A DNA stretch of 64,000 bases, taken from contig CAMRHE010000196.1 in NCBI GenBank assembly GCA_947044405.1, positions 1,471,001 to 1,535,000 of the forward strand, written 5' to 3'. The notes beneath the pieces were generated by a model. The model saw only the letters and a list, made by a program, of their open reading frames with translations, had not been told where the DNA came from and searched no databases. Of the stretch, positions 45,297-58,368 are shown piece after piece (position 1 is the first letter of the stretch; each line of letters begins with the position of its first letter). Position numbers and translations under genes: made by a program. The DNA comes from Leptodactylus fallax (Eukaryota > Chordata > Amphibia > Anura > Leptodactylidae).

Positions 45297-45856
45297 ATAT
45301 CAGAAGTTAAAGCCATAGTTAACTCAAAAACTATTTTGATTTAGTTTTGTACAGAGATACCATTTTTTAAAATATGACAATAAATATTTTGTCAGAATAT
45401 CCAATCAATAACAGTAAAAAATTACTTAGGTATGAGTCACGTGAAATGTGACTCTATCACTATAGCTCAACTTCATGCCATATTTTCAGAAATGAACACA
45501 GTAACAAAATACATTTTTGAACAAAAAAAAACTTATTCATCTACTCTGACTTACTAATATATGGAAATGTTTACATTTTATGTAAAAATGCAATTTGAAT
45601 AATGGAAAAAAATATGTGCAACCTACACAAAGGGGTGGAAAACAGAAGAATTATTTCTGCTGTTTTCGTAACTTCTCACAGATTGTAAAAACAGCAGCGT
45701 GCATGTATTATACTCACATACACATATTTTCTGTAAATGACACCTTGCTCACTGTCAAAATGCCCCCCAGAACTTTATACTCACCTATATATGTATATAA
45801 TTTTGCATCAGTGTAACTTTTTGTAAAAATGCATACCAATTAAAAAGTCTGGCTAA
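45297..45856. other. No gene seen
   Basis: AT-rich unassigned flank. Confidence 0.35.
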
Positions 45857-46179
45857 GGCTAAGGCCCCACGTGGCGTCCCGCAGCAAAAAATCACAAAAA
45901 TCGGCAACACATCGTGTTTCTTCCCGCGGCTCTTTAGACAGAAGGTTCACAGAGGTTTCCTCTGCGGACTTTTTATTTCAATTATAACTATGGGGAAATT
46001 GCCAGCTTTTCCGTAGGTATAATTGACATGCTGCAATTTCCAAAACCGCGCCGTTTTTGAAAATCGCCGCGTGTCCGCAATGCGGTTTTTACCGCAAAGT
46101 GGGCACGGGATTCGCTAGAAACCCATCCACTTTTCTCTGACTGTAACGTGCTGTGTTTATGCCACCTGGGGCCCTGGCC
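45857..46179. mobile_element. GGCCCCA-family MITE
   Basis: The left end is GGCTAAGGCCCCACGTGGCG; the right end CCTGGGGCCCTGGCC is diverged. The body has CTCTGCGGACTTTTTATTTC and CCGTAGGTATAATTGACATG, as in 43059-43434. Confidence 0.7.
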
Positions 46180-46255
46180 AAAAAGTTTGACCCAAGCAGA
46201 AAAAACCTCCTAAGAATAAAAGACCAAGGTGTGCAGTTCCTACCATAGACTTATA

Positions 46256-47732
<1,477 letters not shown>

Positions 47733-47801
47733 TATGTGGTGGGGAAGGTAAGAATGAATGTTTTTGTTGCGTTTTTTTGCTGCATTTATGCAACATGTAG
47801 C

Positions 47802-48403
47802 TGTAACATTTCTGCCTGTTCGGGTCTCTACGCCACCCTCCGCTCACACGCTGCGGCACAGGAGGCGTGTTCAGTTTTATTCCTTGCTTAAGGTTCTTGT
47901 TGCTCAATCTGAACACTGTCCTAGTACTACTACTATGTAATTGAATTTCAGCCACATTCGTCTCCTGCACCTTGCTTCTCTCTGCTCCTCAGATAGTTAA
48001 TTTTAGCTTTGCCTGTGTGATTGACGGCCTGTCTACCAATCAAGTCTGAGGCAGGTCGTGGACTTGCTATAAACAGGTCATCAGCTCACACATGGTTGCT
48101 GGCTATTGTGACCTTGTCCTTGCTAAGCTTTCCTTGCTATTGTATTGTATTACTTAGCGCTGACCTTTGGCTTCCCTTGACTACTCTCTTGGATTTTGAT
48201 TCTGTACTGCGTTGCTCGACTGTTACTGACCCCTTGGCTTGCTGACTCTGCTTCTGTGTTGTTTTGTCTTGTCCTGTTCTATGTGACACTTATTTCTAGG
48301 AAGGGTTTTGCTGCCCAGTTGCTCCTGTCATTAGGACAGTGTGGCAAGTAGGCAGGTTTTTGAAGCAGCACTTGGGAATTGCTCAACTGGCAATTCCCTT
48401 ACA
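47802..48403. mobile_element. Solo LTR with 5 bp target duplication
   Basis: Ends TGTAACATTTCTGCC and AATTCCCTTACA (TGTAA/TTACA inverted), flanked by GTAGC at 47797-47801 and again at 48404-48408. The internal CCTTGGCTTGCTGACTC-like pyrimidine-rich text is typical of amphibian LTR U5/R regions. It is not similar to either gypsy LTR in this window. It sits in a GGCCCCA-type MITE tail: GCAACATGTAGC before it and GTAGCCTTAGCC after it join to the family terminus. Confidence 0.85.
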
Positions 48404-48412
48404 GTAGCCTTA

Positions 48413-48703
48413 GCCTTAAAGGGGTGTTCCAGTTCTAGATTACAGATAACCAATAAAGAGGCTTAAAATAACAAATACTGTATACTCACCTGCCTGTTTG
48501 GCTGGACATCCAGTGGAAAGTCTCCATTTGAGTCCCCAGTCTTTGTTGCCATTCTGCCTGTAGACAAGCCCTTTAGCCAATCAGTCACTGCTCAGCCACT
48601 GAATGGGTGATGCGCTCCTGTGCAGGCCAAAGGCTATGTAGAACTAAACTGAGACTCCCTGCTGGATCCCCGGCTGAATGGATGGGTAAGGATAAAGTAT
48701 TTG
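48413..48703. mobile_element. MITE, AAAGGGGTGTTCC family
   Basis: The left end TTAAAGGGGTGTTCCAGTTC and internal AGTCTCCATTTGAGTCCCCAG match the element at 4464-4820. The right terminus is eroded. Confidence 0.55.
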
Positions 48704-48719
48704 TTATGTTAAAGAAATA

Positions 48720-49740
48720 AATAATGAATAAATGTGTCACCAGGAAATTACGTATTATTTAAATTACTTTTTTATGGTGATTTTTTTTTCCCAAAATGAA
48801 TCTATATTTAAAAAAATCCTAAAAATCTTGTAATTCCTACTTTTGCCACTAAGCCTAAAACATTCTGTGATTTCCTGCATCCTATAGAAAGACAGACAAT
48901 ATACACAATAGTATGGAGTAGACCCTATTCACTTGTATAGGAGAGTTTTCTAGGCATGCTCTGTGACCTGGGCAAAAGTCATTGCACAGAGGTAAGAGTA
49001 GAGAAGCTGTGAAATCCGATATTGTGACTGGTGGATTCTCTATCTTATCTACATACACATAATAGCTGTGATCATCAGTGTGCTAATAAGTGAGGTCATT
49101 GCTGCAAAGAAATCTACAGTAAACAGGAAGTCTCAGTATATTACATAGCCTAGTGGACAAAATTAAAACTGCAGGATGTTTAAGATATTTTTAAAATATA
49201 GATAATAACATGGAAACATTTCAAAATCCTCCCAAATTTTTTTTGAAGAGGACCACCACCTTCACCAATTCAAGTTCTTAGCATCTGTTAATAGTCGCTG
49301 CTCCACTGATTCTAGTACAGTTGGAATTTTCACTTTAGCCCTTTCTGAGCAACAAGCACAGGTACTTTTGGTGCCTGCTGTTCTATTTAAGCTCTGTACT
49401 GCCAGAAGGGCGGTGTCAGGTAGAGGGGTGTGATTCAAAGCTCCAATCAGAGGCAGCCTGTGTCAGAGCTCAGAATCACACCCCCTGTCTGCTCCTGCCT
49501 GACAACACCCCCCTGACAGTACAGAGTCTAATTAGTATGTGAGGCATCAAAAGTAACAGCATTTATTACTTGAGAACAGTGGGGACTAGAGAAAAAATTC
49601 AATCATTAGAGCAGTGCCTATTAAATGATGCTAAGCGCTGGACACGTTGGAGGTGGTGAAAAGTCCTCTTTAAAAATATGTTTAACATAAAACTTGATTA
49701 TAAAAATAGGTCATTTTCTGGTGACACATTCTCTTGCTAT
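48720..49740. mobile_element. GTGTCACCAG-type MITE with nested element
   Basis: The left terminus AATGTGTCACCAGGAAATTA and right terminus GTCATTTTCTGGTGACACATTC are inverted. The arms share ATTTAAAAAAATCCTAAAAATC / AATATGTTTAACATAAAA with 44897-45296. It is split by the element at 49244-49672. Confidence 0.7.
49244..49672. mobile_element. Palindromic MITE, GAGGACC...GGTGGTGAAAAGTCCTC
   Basis: The left end GAAGAGGACCACCACCTTCA is opposed by the right end GGTGGTGAAAAGTCCTCTTT. The interior has an inverted pair GGTGTGATTCAAAGCTCC / GAGCTCAGAATCACACCC. A second copy is at 58369-58997. Confidence 0.75.
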
Positions 49741-51502
49741 CCAGTAAAATTAAGAACTGGAATATTCCTTTAAGACATTGCGTAAAAGATGCTTTTTTGT
49801 TACAGATTTTGCTGCGTTTTTTTAAGCCAAAGTCAGGAGCGGATTTAACAGGAGCGAGAAGTATAAGAGCTTGTTTTATATTTTCAATTCATTTTCAAGC
49901 CACTCTTGACTTTGGCTAAAAAAAAAACCACAGTAAAATCTGCAACAATTGTAAAGAATTCACTCTCACCTTCGTACCTAAAAATTTAAGTTTAAAAACA
50001 ATATAAAATAATAGAGCAAGCTGTGCTACATTTTTATATATCACAAGTATTTACATCAACTTGTGCTTTAAAAATGCTAAATGCTGGTTATACAATATTT
50101 GCTTTTAATCTTCAAATATAGCAAAAATGTATAATGTTTGCCCCAAACAACGGTGGGAACAGTCAAGTAATACTATTCCCATAACTCCCTTAGAGGAAAA
50201 TGGGAGCTACAAAAACAGTGTAGCATATTTAGCTACACTGTTTCCATAACTATGAAGCTATGGAAACAGCATAACTCAATTGTTCTACACTGTTTCTGTA
50301 AGCTCTCATTCTCCTCTATGGAAGTTACAGGATCAATGTGGAACAGCACTGTTCAACTGTTCCTGTAAATTCTGGCCGTAGGGGTTGGGATGGGGACCAG
50401 TTATTCCCATCTTGGCAATGATTTGTTGATATGGGTACTGTCCTTTTAATAATTTACACTTTCAACCACCTTCATGCAATTTTGCATCTAGTAATGATTG
50501 TAAATTTGCGACTAAAATACTTACTGAAGCTGACCCCGTAAGCAAACAAAATGTAACATAAATCTAACATTGGAGGAGGTCATAAATACCAAACATATCC
50601 ACATTCACTTTTGCATGTGTTAAAGAAAAGCCAAAACCACAGGAATGCCCCAACTCATTTTTGCATATTGGCTTAAAAACAAGTGTAAGAGTGCAGCTGT
50701 AGCCACGATCTAGCCCGAGCTAAATCCTTCATTAGAAAGCACATATGGATCTTGTATCGAAGTGCAAGGATCCAGTACAGTTCCTTAGCAAGGAGCCATA
50801 AAGGCTTTCTGCATGGTCCATGTACAGTATACGTATAGCCAAGGATGAGATCAGATCTTGTCTTCTGAGATGGGGAATACAGTCCAGATCCCACAGAATG
50901 GGATGGGATTACATCAGTGGAGCTAAGCAGCTTACAATTAGCCATAGTAGAATGTCAGCAATTATATTTCATATGCAGATAATTAGAATAAAATGACGCA
51001 ATCCATATTCATACACATTGTAAGAAAGGTTAGCACTGCAATCTTGACAGGTGTACTCTGCAAGCTATGTCTGCTATCTTCACTTACCATGTTTTTAATG
51101 CTGACAGAACCCGGTGTTATCACAGCTGGCAGTGTGATATTACCCAGCGTGTAGTCACCGGGTGCCTGTACTGTTAATACACCAGGAGCCGTCAGCATGT
51201 AGGGGCTTCTACAGACAGTACAAGCGATTTGATATAATTCAGTGAATATTACAAGTGTACCACTTTTAACTGTATCATTGCTGGTTTTTCCATCTTGACC
51301 AAAGTAGGGCTATGTTCACATTACGTATTAACAATAATGTACATGCCTCTGTTTTGAAAACAAAATGCCAAAAAAGTATGCAAGTGTATGCCAAGGATAG
51401 GGCACCCATTAGAATCTGTTTTACGTAGACCTAAATGATAAAAAAAAGTATATGTCTCTGATGTAGCATGGTCCACTCACATCATATTGTTTTCATTATT
51501 TA
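49741..51502. other. No gene seen; repeat fragments
   Basis: 49780-49950 is the inner palindrome of the GGCCCCA family (GTTACAGATTTTGCTGCG ... CAGTAAAATCTGCAAC) without termini. 50200-50290 shows a small inverted pair around GTAGCATATTTAGCTACAC. 51308-51500 is the left part of a MITE (GGCTATGTTCACATTACG) whose right end is near 53262-53281, split by the next Tc1 element. Confidence 0.45.
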
Positions 51503-53128
51503 CAGTGCCTTGCGAAAGTATTCGGCCCCCTTGAACTTTTCAACCTTTTGCCACATTTCAGGCTTCAAACATAAGGATATAAAATTTTAATTTTTTGGTG
51601 AAGAATCAACAACAAGCGGGACACAATCGTGAAGTGGAACAAAATTTATTGGATATTTTAAACTTTTGTAAAAAATAAAAAACTGAAAAGTGGGGCGTGC
51701 CAAATTATTCGGCCCCCTTAAGTTAATACTTTGTAGTGCCACCTTTTGCTGCGATTACAGCTGCAAGTCGCTTGGGGTATGTCTCTATCAGTTTTGCACA
51801 TCGAGAGACTGAAATTCTTGCCCATTCTTCCTTGGAAAACAGCTGGAGCTCAGTGAGGTTGGATGGAGAGCGTTTGTGAACAGCAGTTTTCAGCTCTTTC
51901 CACAGATTCTCGATTGGATTCAGGTCTGGACTTTGACTTGGCCATTCTAACACCTGGATACGTTTATTTGTGAACCATTCCATTGTAGATTTTGCTTTAT
52001 GTTTGGGATCATTGTCTTGTTGGAAGATAAATCTCCGTCCCAGTCTCAGGTCTTTTGCAGACTCCAACAGGTTTTCTTCCAGAATGGTCCTGTATTTGGC
52101 TCCATCCATCTTCCCATCAATTTTAACCATCTTCCCTGTCCCTGCTGAAGAAAAGCAGGCCCAAACCATGATGCTGCCACCACCATGTTTGACAGTGGGG
52201 ATGGTGTGTTCAGGGTGATGAGCTGTGTTGCTTTTACGCCAAACATATCGTTTTGCATTGTGGCCAAAAAGTTCGATTTTGGTTTCATCTGACCAGCGCA
52301 CCTTCTTCCACATGTTTGGTGTGTCTCCCAGGTGGCTTGTGGCAAACTTTAAACGAGACTTTTTATGGATATCTTTGAGAAATGGCTTTCTTCTTGCCAC
52401 TCTTCCATAAAGGCCAGATTTGTACAGTGTACGACTGATTGTTGTCCTATGGACAGACTCTCCCACCTCAGCTGTAGATCTCTGCAGTTCATCCAGAGTG
52501 ATCATGGGCCTCTTGGCTGCATCTCTGATCAGTCTTCTCCTTGTTTGAGATGAAAGTTTAGAGGGACGGCCGGGTCTTGGTAGATTTGCAGTGGTCTGAT
52601 ACTCCTTCCATTTCAATATGATCACTTGCACAGTGCTCCTTGGGATGTTTAAAGTTTGGGAAATCTTTTTGTTTCCAAATCCGGCTTTAAACTTCTCCAC
52701 AACAGTATCACGGACCTGCCTGGTGTGTTCCTTGGTCTTCATGATGCTCTCTACGCTTTAAACAGAATCCTGAGACTATCACAGAGCAGGTACATTTATA
52801 CGGAGACTTGATTACACACAGGTGGATTATATTTATCATCATCAGTCATTTAGGACAACATTGGATCATTCAGAGATCCTCACTGAACTTCTGGAGTGAG
52901 TTTGCTGCACTGAAAGTAAAGGGGCCTAATAATATCCCCACTTTTCAGTTTTTTATTTTTTACAAAAGTTTAAAATAACCAATAAATTTCGTTCCACTTC
53001 ACAATTGTGTCCCACTTGTTGTTGATTCTTCACCAAAAAATTAAAATTTTATATCCTTATGTTTGAAGCCTGAAATGTGGCAAAAGGTTGAAAAGTTCAA
53101 GGGGGCCGGATACTTTCGCAAGGCACTG
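51503..53128 (-). mobile_element. Tc1-like transposon, complete coding
   Basis: 1626 bp, TA on both sides. The ends CAGTGCCTTGCGAAAGTATT and AGTATCCGGCC...GCACTG orientation-match as inverted repeats of about 190 bp, with at least five mismatches, so it is older than the 18867 copy. It is inserted in a GTTCACATTACG-type MITE. Confidence 0.95.
51723..52742 (-). CDS. Tc1-like transposase, full length
   Basis: 339 aa, uninterrupted. The N-terminal HTH domains (1-110) include PGRPSKLS near 57-64. The DDE domain has D152 (RWSDETKIELFG), HGGGSIMVWACF near 186-197, D243 (FQQDND) and E278 (NPIENLW), DD34E. R149 replaces the usual hydrophobic residue before WSDE, and VWACF differs from the common LWGCF; both could reduce activity. 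The start is the ATG of MKTKEHTRQV. The role is cut-and-paste transposition at TA. Family distinct from the 340 aa transposase at 19095-20117. Confidence 0.94.
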   Translation of the reverse strand: MKTKEHTRQVRDTVVEKFKAGFGNKKISQTLNIPRSTVQVIILKWKEYQTTANLPRPGRPSKLSSQTRRRLIRDAAKRPMITLDELQRSTAEVGESVHRTTISRTLYKSGLYGRVARRKPFLKDIHKKSRLKFATSHLGDTPNMWKKVRWSDETKIELFGHNAKRYVWRKSNTAHHPEHTIPTVKHGGGSIMVWACFSSAGTGKMVKIDGKMDGAKYRTILEENLLESAKDLRLGRRFIFQQDNDPKHKAKSTMEWFTNKRIQVLEWPSQSPDLNPIENLWKELKTAVHKRSPSNLTELQLFSKEEWARISVSRCAKLIETYPKRLAAVIAAKGGTTKY

Positions 53129-53360
53129 TACCAGGTCCATTTAACAGATTAAAAGTTTTTTGTTTTTTTCCCCCATCGATCTGTATGTAAATTGTTGGTC
53201 ATCCGTTTGAATCCGTTTTTTACATCCATTAAATGGATCTTATTAACAGGTGTAAAAAAAAACATGATGTGAATGAACCCGATGTCATGCTTTTCAGTCC
53301 TGCAATAAAAACCGACAGAGATATATATGTTTTTTTTATTTGACACTGGATCTGTTTTAG
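53129..53360. other. Right part of split MITE
   Basis: ACATGATGTGAATGAACCC near 53262-53281 is the likely right end of the MITE beginning near 51308. No gene. Confidence 0.4.
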
Positions 53361-53676
53361 ACTGAAGCCCCTCATGGCGTAAATTCTGCGATTTGGCCGC
53401 AGCATAAACACAGTGGCAAAAACTGCTGTGTTTTACAGTCCCTGCAAAGTGGATGGGTTTCTAGCGATTCCTATGCACACATTGTAGAAAAATACCCGCA
53501 GCAGACATACTGCGATTTCCAAAACCGTTGCATTTTTGGAAATCACATCATGTCAGTTATACCTACGGAAACACTGGCGGTTTCCCTATAGGTATAATTG
53601 AAGCAGAAAGTCCACAGAGGAAAATTCTGCAGACTTTCTGTGAAATGCGCTGCGGGAAAAACGTGGGGCCTTAGCC
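53361..53676. mobile_element. GGCCCCA-family MITE
   Basis: The left end ACTGAAGCCCCTCATGGCG is diverged; the right end AACGTGGGGCCTTAGCC is typical. The body has ACCTACGGAAACACTGGCGG and CTGCAGACTTTCTGTG. Confidence 0.7.
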
Positions 53677-54503
53677 TTACATAGATTTTATACTGATGCC
53701 CTCTCCATGGAATTTTTTTTTTTTTAAACAGAGGCATGACTTATATTGTAAAAACACGATGTGAACCTAGTCCTAAAATGGGTTATCACCTTTCTAGGAT
53801 TCATGGCTTTATGTCACAGAATTATTGCCTGAAAAGTAAATTGAATAATAATAATGGTAATAATAGTATTTCACCATCTGTTCCTCTGCCATTGTATGTG
53901 CTTCTGTGTAACAGCACAGCCATGGAGACACACTATTTGACTGCTTGTAATTTGCAGCAAAGTATAATATCCTTGGAATTAGGCAGACCATTGTGTCTTT
54001 TAGATGTAAGACCTACAGGTGACAGCTATTCATATTATTCATCTGCGTTGACATAAAATGGTGTAGCTCCTGTGGCAGCGAGTTCATATTCTCCCAGTCA
54101 TTTTCATCTAGATGATATTAGGCATCGTGATTGTGCCAAATGGTAGTCCATTCAAATAATGTTTTCCAAATGCAATGATGAATGTCATTTGTTTGGCTCT
54201 GACCGCCTGCACGGCTTCCTGCCAAAAATCCAACTGCAATGTTAAGCAATAAACATAATTGTGATCCTGCTCATTGTAGGAGGACAGCATCCAGCGCTGG
54301 ATGGACATTCTTCTCATGCTGAAATGTTTTGCTTAATTATTTAAGATCAACATGTCTCCTGACAGCGCCGTTTTTCTTCCATCCTTAACTTACAGCTGAA
54401 AAACTTATTATTATTTAGTTGAATATATTAACTTCACTTTCTGTACTTTTTATGTCTATTTGAAATATTTTTTTTATAAAATCGGAAATAGCGTAATAGC
54501 TTC
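53677..54503. other. No gene seen
   Basis: CACGATGTGAACCTAGTCC near 53755 is a lone GTTCACATC-type terminus. The rest is unassigned. Confidence 0.35.
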
Positions 54504-54873
54504 TTAAGGGGTAATTCGATAACAAGACGTTAAAAGATAGGGGCTAACTTGCTGATTGGTGAGGGTCCGACCGTTTGGACCCCCACTGTTCACACAAACT
54601 GGTATTTTTTTTCACCCAAGTTTAAATGGAGCTGCAGGTCAGAAATGCTTCATTCAATTTAATGGGAACCAAAGGAGATATCTATGGAGTTCCCATTGAA
54701 AATAATGAAATGGCAGTGTGCACTTCTGACCTGCCGCTTCATTCAAACTGGGATGCAAAACAACCCAGTACTGATAGACAATAGGGTCCCAGCAGTTGAA
54801 CACCCACCGTTTGACAACTTACCCCCTAATCATTGGATAGAGGGTATATTCTTGTTACTAGAATACCCCTTTA
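54504..54873. mobile_element. MITE with GTGAGGGTCCGACC motif
   Basis: TTAAGGGGTAATTCGATAAC at the left and GTTACTAGAATACCCCTTTA at the right are opposed. Inside are GGTGAGGGTCCGACCG and CAATAGGGTCCCAGCAG, with GGTTCCCAT-type inverted words. Related fragments lie at 1395-1640, 12350-12580 and 23703-23900. Confidence 0.6.
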
Positions 54874-55150
54874 GGCTAAGGCCCCATGCGGCAACGCATT
54901 GTGGTTCTTCCTGCAGCACTTTTGACAGAAAGTTTGCAGAGTTTTCCTCTGCAGACTTTCTACTTCAATTATACCTATAGGGAAACCACCAGCGTTTCCA
55001 TAGCTGTTAGTGATATGCTGCGATTTCCAAAACTGCAACACTTTTGGAATTCACTGAGTATTCGCAGCATGTATTTTAACGCACTTTGCTGTGACTGCAA
55101 AACACTGCAGTTATTTCCGCGGTGTTTACGCCACATGGGGCCCCGGCCTA
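54873..55150. mobile_element. GGCCCCA-family MITE
   Basis: The left end GGCTAAGGCCCCATGCGGC abuts the preceding MITE; the right end is CACATGGGGCCCCGGCC. Confidence 0.75.
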
Positions 55151-55399
55151 ACAATGATCATGACACCATAAAAATTGCAATATGCAGGCATTATGTTATT
55201 GAGCAGGAGAAGTTGTGTGATTTTTTTTTTTTTTTTTTTTGTGGAATTCTGTAAAATTTATTGTTTGAAATCCCTGCTCTTTCTGTGCTTAAGAGTCAAG
55301 GGGTGGTGACTGACTGTTATCTTTACATCCACTGGACTCCTAAGCTCACAAACAGCAGGGATTGCAATCAATAAGTAAAAAGTTATACTGACTGGCTTT
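55151..55399. other. No gene seen
   Basis: Poly-T at about 55220-55241. Confidence 0.4.
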
Positions 55400-56365
55400 C
55401 ATGCCAAGGGTGGCAGTATTTCTCAAACAACACAGTTTATGAACTGTTCTCGTGCTGCTGTAGCAATAGTGTATCGTGAGGGGACAAATGGCACCGTTGG
55501 GAATAACCAGCGTGAAAATTGCAGAGCACCACGTGTCACTGATGGGAAAAGTGAACTTTGGCTACAATGGTGCATGAGGGCTGACCAAAACACTACAGTG
55601 GAACAGCTCACTTTGAAAATGAACCAGGGGCTACCAGACGTGTGTCTAAGACAACAGTTCTATGAAACTTACTGAATATGGGGCTTCTAAGCAGATGGAG
55701 GGTCACTGCACCTATGCTAATAAAGATGCATCAGAAAAAAAGGCTTCAGATTGCACAGTATTGGAATTGGACCAAAGAGTTGCCTTCTTGAGTCATGTTT
55801 TCTGCTTTATCAAAGGATGAATGTTGTTGTGTCAGGTGAGAAACATCAGAGAAAAAAACACCCTGTAACCATTGCTGCAATTGGATTTTTCATGGCATTC
55901 TCTAGGCCGATTCATCCATGTGTAAGGAACTCTGAACCGATTTGGGTATAAAACCATCCTTGCATGTCACGTACACCCTTACATTCTATTTATCTTTCCT
56001 GGGCAGATGGAATTTTCCAGCAAGACAATGCGACATATCACATGGCTAGAAATATCGATAGTGGTTGGAAGAGCATGACTAAGATTTCCTAAGTCACTAA
56101 GTACTTCCATAGTCACCCAATTACCCAGACTTGAACCCAACTGAGTATCTGTGGAACCACCTTGATTTTCATGTTTGCTCTACGGATCCATCCCATGCAC
56201 CATCAAGCAAATTATGGATGCACTACAGTCAGGATGGCTGCAAATACCTGACAACCAACCAGCACCTTACTGAGTCACTCTAGCCCGTCTAGATTGTGTC
56301 TGTGCTGCATACAGCGGTTACTCTGGATATTAGCTGGTGGTCACAATAATGTGACTCAACTCTGT
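55400..56365 (+). pseudogene. Decayed Tc1-family transposase
   Basis: Plus-strand remnants in several frames: an HTH-side region (GTGTATCGTGAGGGGACAAA, translating VYREGTNGT), ATTTTCCAGCAAGACAATGC (IFQQDNA, the second catalytic Asp), and near 56124-56180 a frame reading NYPDLNPTEYLWNHL with the catalytic Glu. Frameshifts and stops separate them. The right end near GTCACAATAATGTGACTCAA looks like the family terminus. Confidence 0.8.
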
Positions 56366-58297
56366 ATATTAATCTGCTCATTTCATGCCAGAATGTAACA
56401 TGATGATAGTATATTGAGTAGCATTTTCACAGTAACAGGTTCTCTTTATAGAGGACCTGACTTGTCTGTTTTAATAAATAATTGTATTTCTCGTGAAATA
56501 ACATTCTCTTTTAGATCTCATTGTGTTATTCCTCTGTTATTCGTCCTACAAATATATGAATACATTGACAACTGAATATTACCACTCCCCAGCACTGATT
56601 GTAGAGTGTCAGTTTTTATAGGGATACACCCAGTTGTCAGTTTATTCATATATTTCTAGGAGGAGCAGCAGAGGATCTATACAATGTAGATCTCTAAGAA
56701 AAGAAGAAGCTTCATGGGACTACAAATATATACTAAAACACATACTGTATATCAGGAGTTCTGAGAGGTGCCCTTTTGTAACTATTATTTTATTACTCTA
56801 ATGTATCGCCAGTAAAAAAACAAGTATAATGACAATTCTCCCTTATCAAAAATATCCTGTAATTGTGTATTTACAGCTACTGTTTCAGATGCTCTTTATG
56901 TACAGTTTTATAGAAATAACTATTTTATATATATTTACTAGACCTATAGCTAAAACTAATGTTTGTAAAAAAAAACAACAAAAAAAACGATAACCTAAAA
57001 TGACCCTAAAATAAATTCTTAAAGGGGTGTCCATGTTGTACATAAATCTGACACAGCGATCAGCTGATCACTCTGGGTCTGCCTTCACCTCCTACTGACA
57101 GGGAAAGTTGTGACCAGCTATACATTTTCACTGCAGCAATTGGACTATGAAGAATTACCTAATGGCCGTCTCAATAGAGCGCCTCTCAACTTGGTGGACC
57201 TGACTAGGTTTACCACAGTTAACAGCACTCTCTATTATTGTCTCTCAATCCCAGCTCATATAAGGGGTGTGATACCACTATATTGAAAAGGGTATAGGAG
57301 AAATGACTACTGTCTTAGTGAGACAACCACTTAAAAAAGCATCAGTCACTGTTACATTGTAATATGTTGAAGGGATTTCCCAACCCCTAAAAATAGCTGA
57401 CATTGGTAAAGACTATTTTACCTCTTAAACTTGGAGCTGTTCCCATACCACTCGTGACTGGGGTCTTCTGCTGCTTCCTGTTATCTGTACAACACGATGA
57501 TGCTTTGTATGGCGCCACAAGACCACAACATTTGAGCCTAAAGCTGTGTTCATATATATATCACTGTTGCCATGAGTATTTTATTTATAGATGTTACATT
57601 GTGCTCAACACAATGTAACCCGAGGCTGTAATATTTTTAGGATATGCTTTGTTTTGTTTTTGTGGTATGTCCTGTCCATGGCAATCATGGTTTTCCACAA
57701 AAATAATTTCTAGGAACAATTCCTAGAACATATTTTCTTTTATTAAATGGCATCAATAATTGTAACAAAACTTTTTGTGCACTTTTTTGCTGTGTGAGCA
57801 TCCCCTTACAATGAGACTCTGACTCAGATACTAGTTTACAGATAGTAGATACAATGCGTTGGGCTAGGGAGGGAGATGAATAAAGCAGACTGTCTGCCAG
57901 AGTAGCTTCAGTACAGCTACCAGCTCGGGAAAATAATTTGCAGACCTGCAATTTAATCCAGAATTGTGTAGCTGGATGTATAGATGCATCAGAATACTAA
58001 GATCTTGCAGAAATACAATGTTAACAGTGCTATGTCTTATAAAGAATTGCACAAACCTTTTACTATACATTTTACAGAGAATCTGTCATGGAGGTATGTG
58101 TGATTTATGCAAATATAAAGGGGTTGCTATATTTGTCACTGTATTTTACTGTTATGGCACTTGCAGCATGTACAACATAGTTCTATCTGCGGAAAATAAA
58201 ATAACATACAGTACTTGCCTAGCATGTTTTATCATCGGTGCTGCACAGTGGAGTGGGAGGGCATTTGAAAACTAACCTTCTAACTAAAGAGTCACTC
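56366..58297. other. No gene seen; MITE-like ends
   Basis: 56440-56710 and 57018-57340 contain AGGTTCTCTTTATAGAGG and TTAAAGGGGTGTCC termini of TTAA-type MITEs without clear partners. The remainder is unassigned. Confidence 0.35.
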
Positions 58298-58368
58298 TTA
58301 AAGGGAATGTGTCACCAGAATTTTTTGTATACATTTTTTTTTAGATTTTCCATGTTAGTATTTGTATT
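58298..58368. mobile_element. GTGTCACCAG-type MITE end
   Basis: TTAAAGGGAATGTGTCACCA is the left terminus of the 44897-type family; the rest is missing after the adjacent insertion. Confidence 0.55.
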
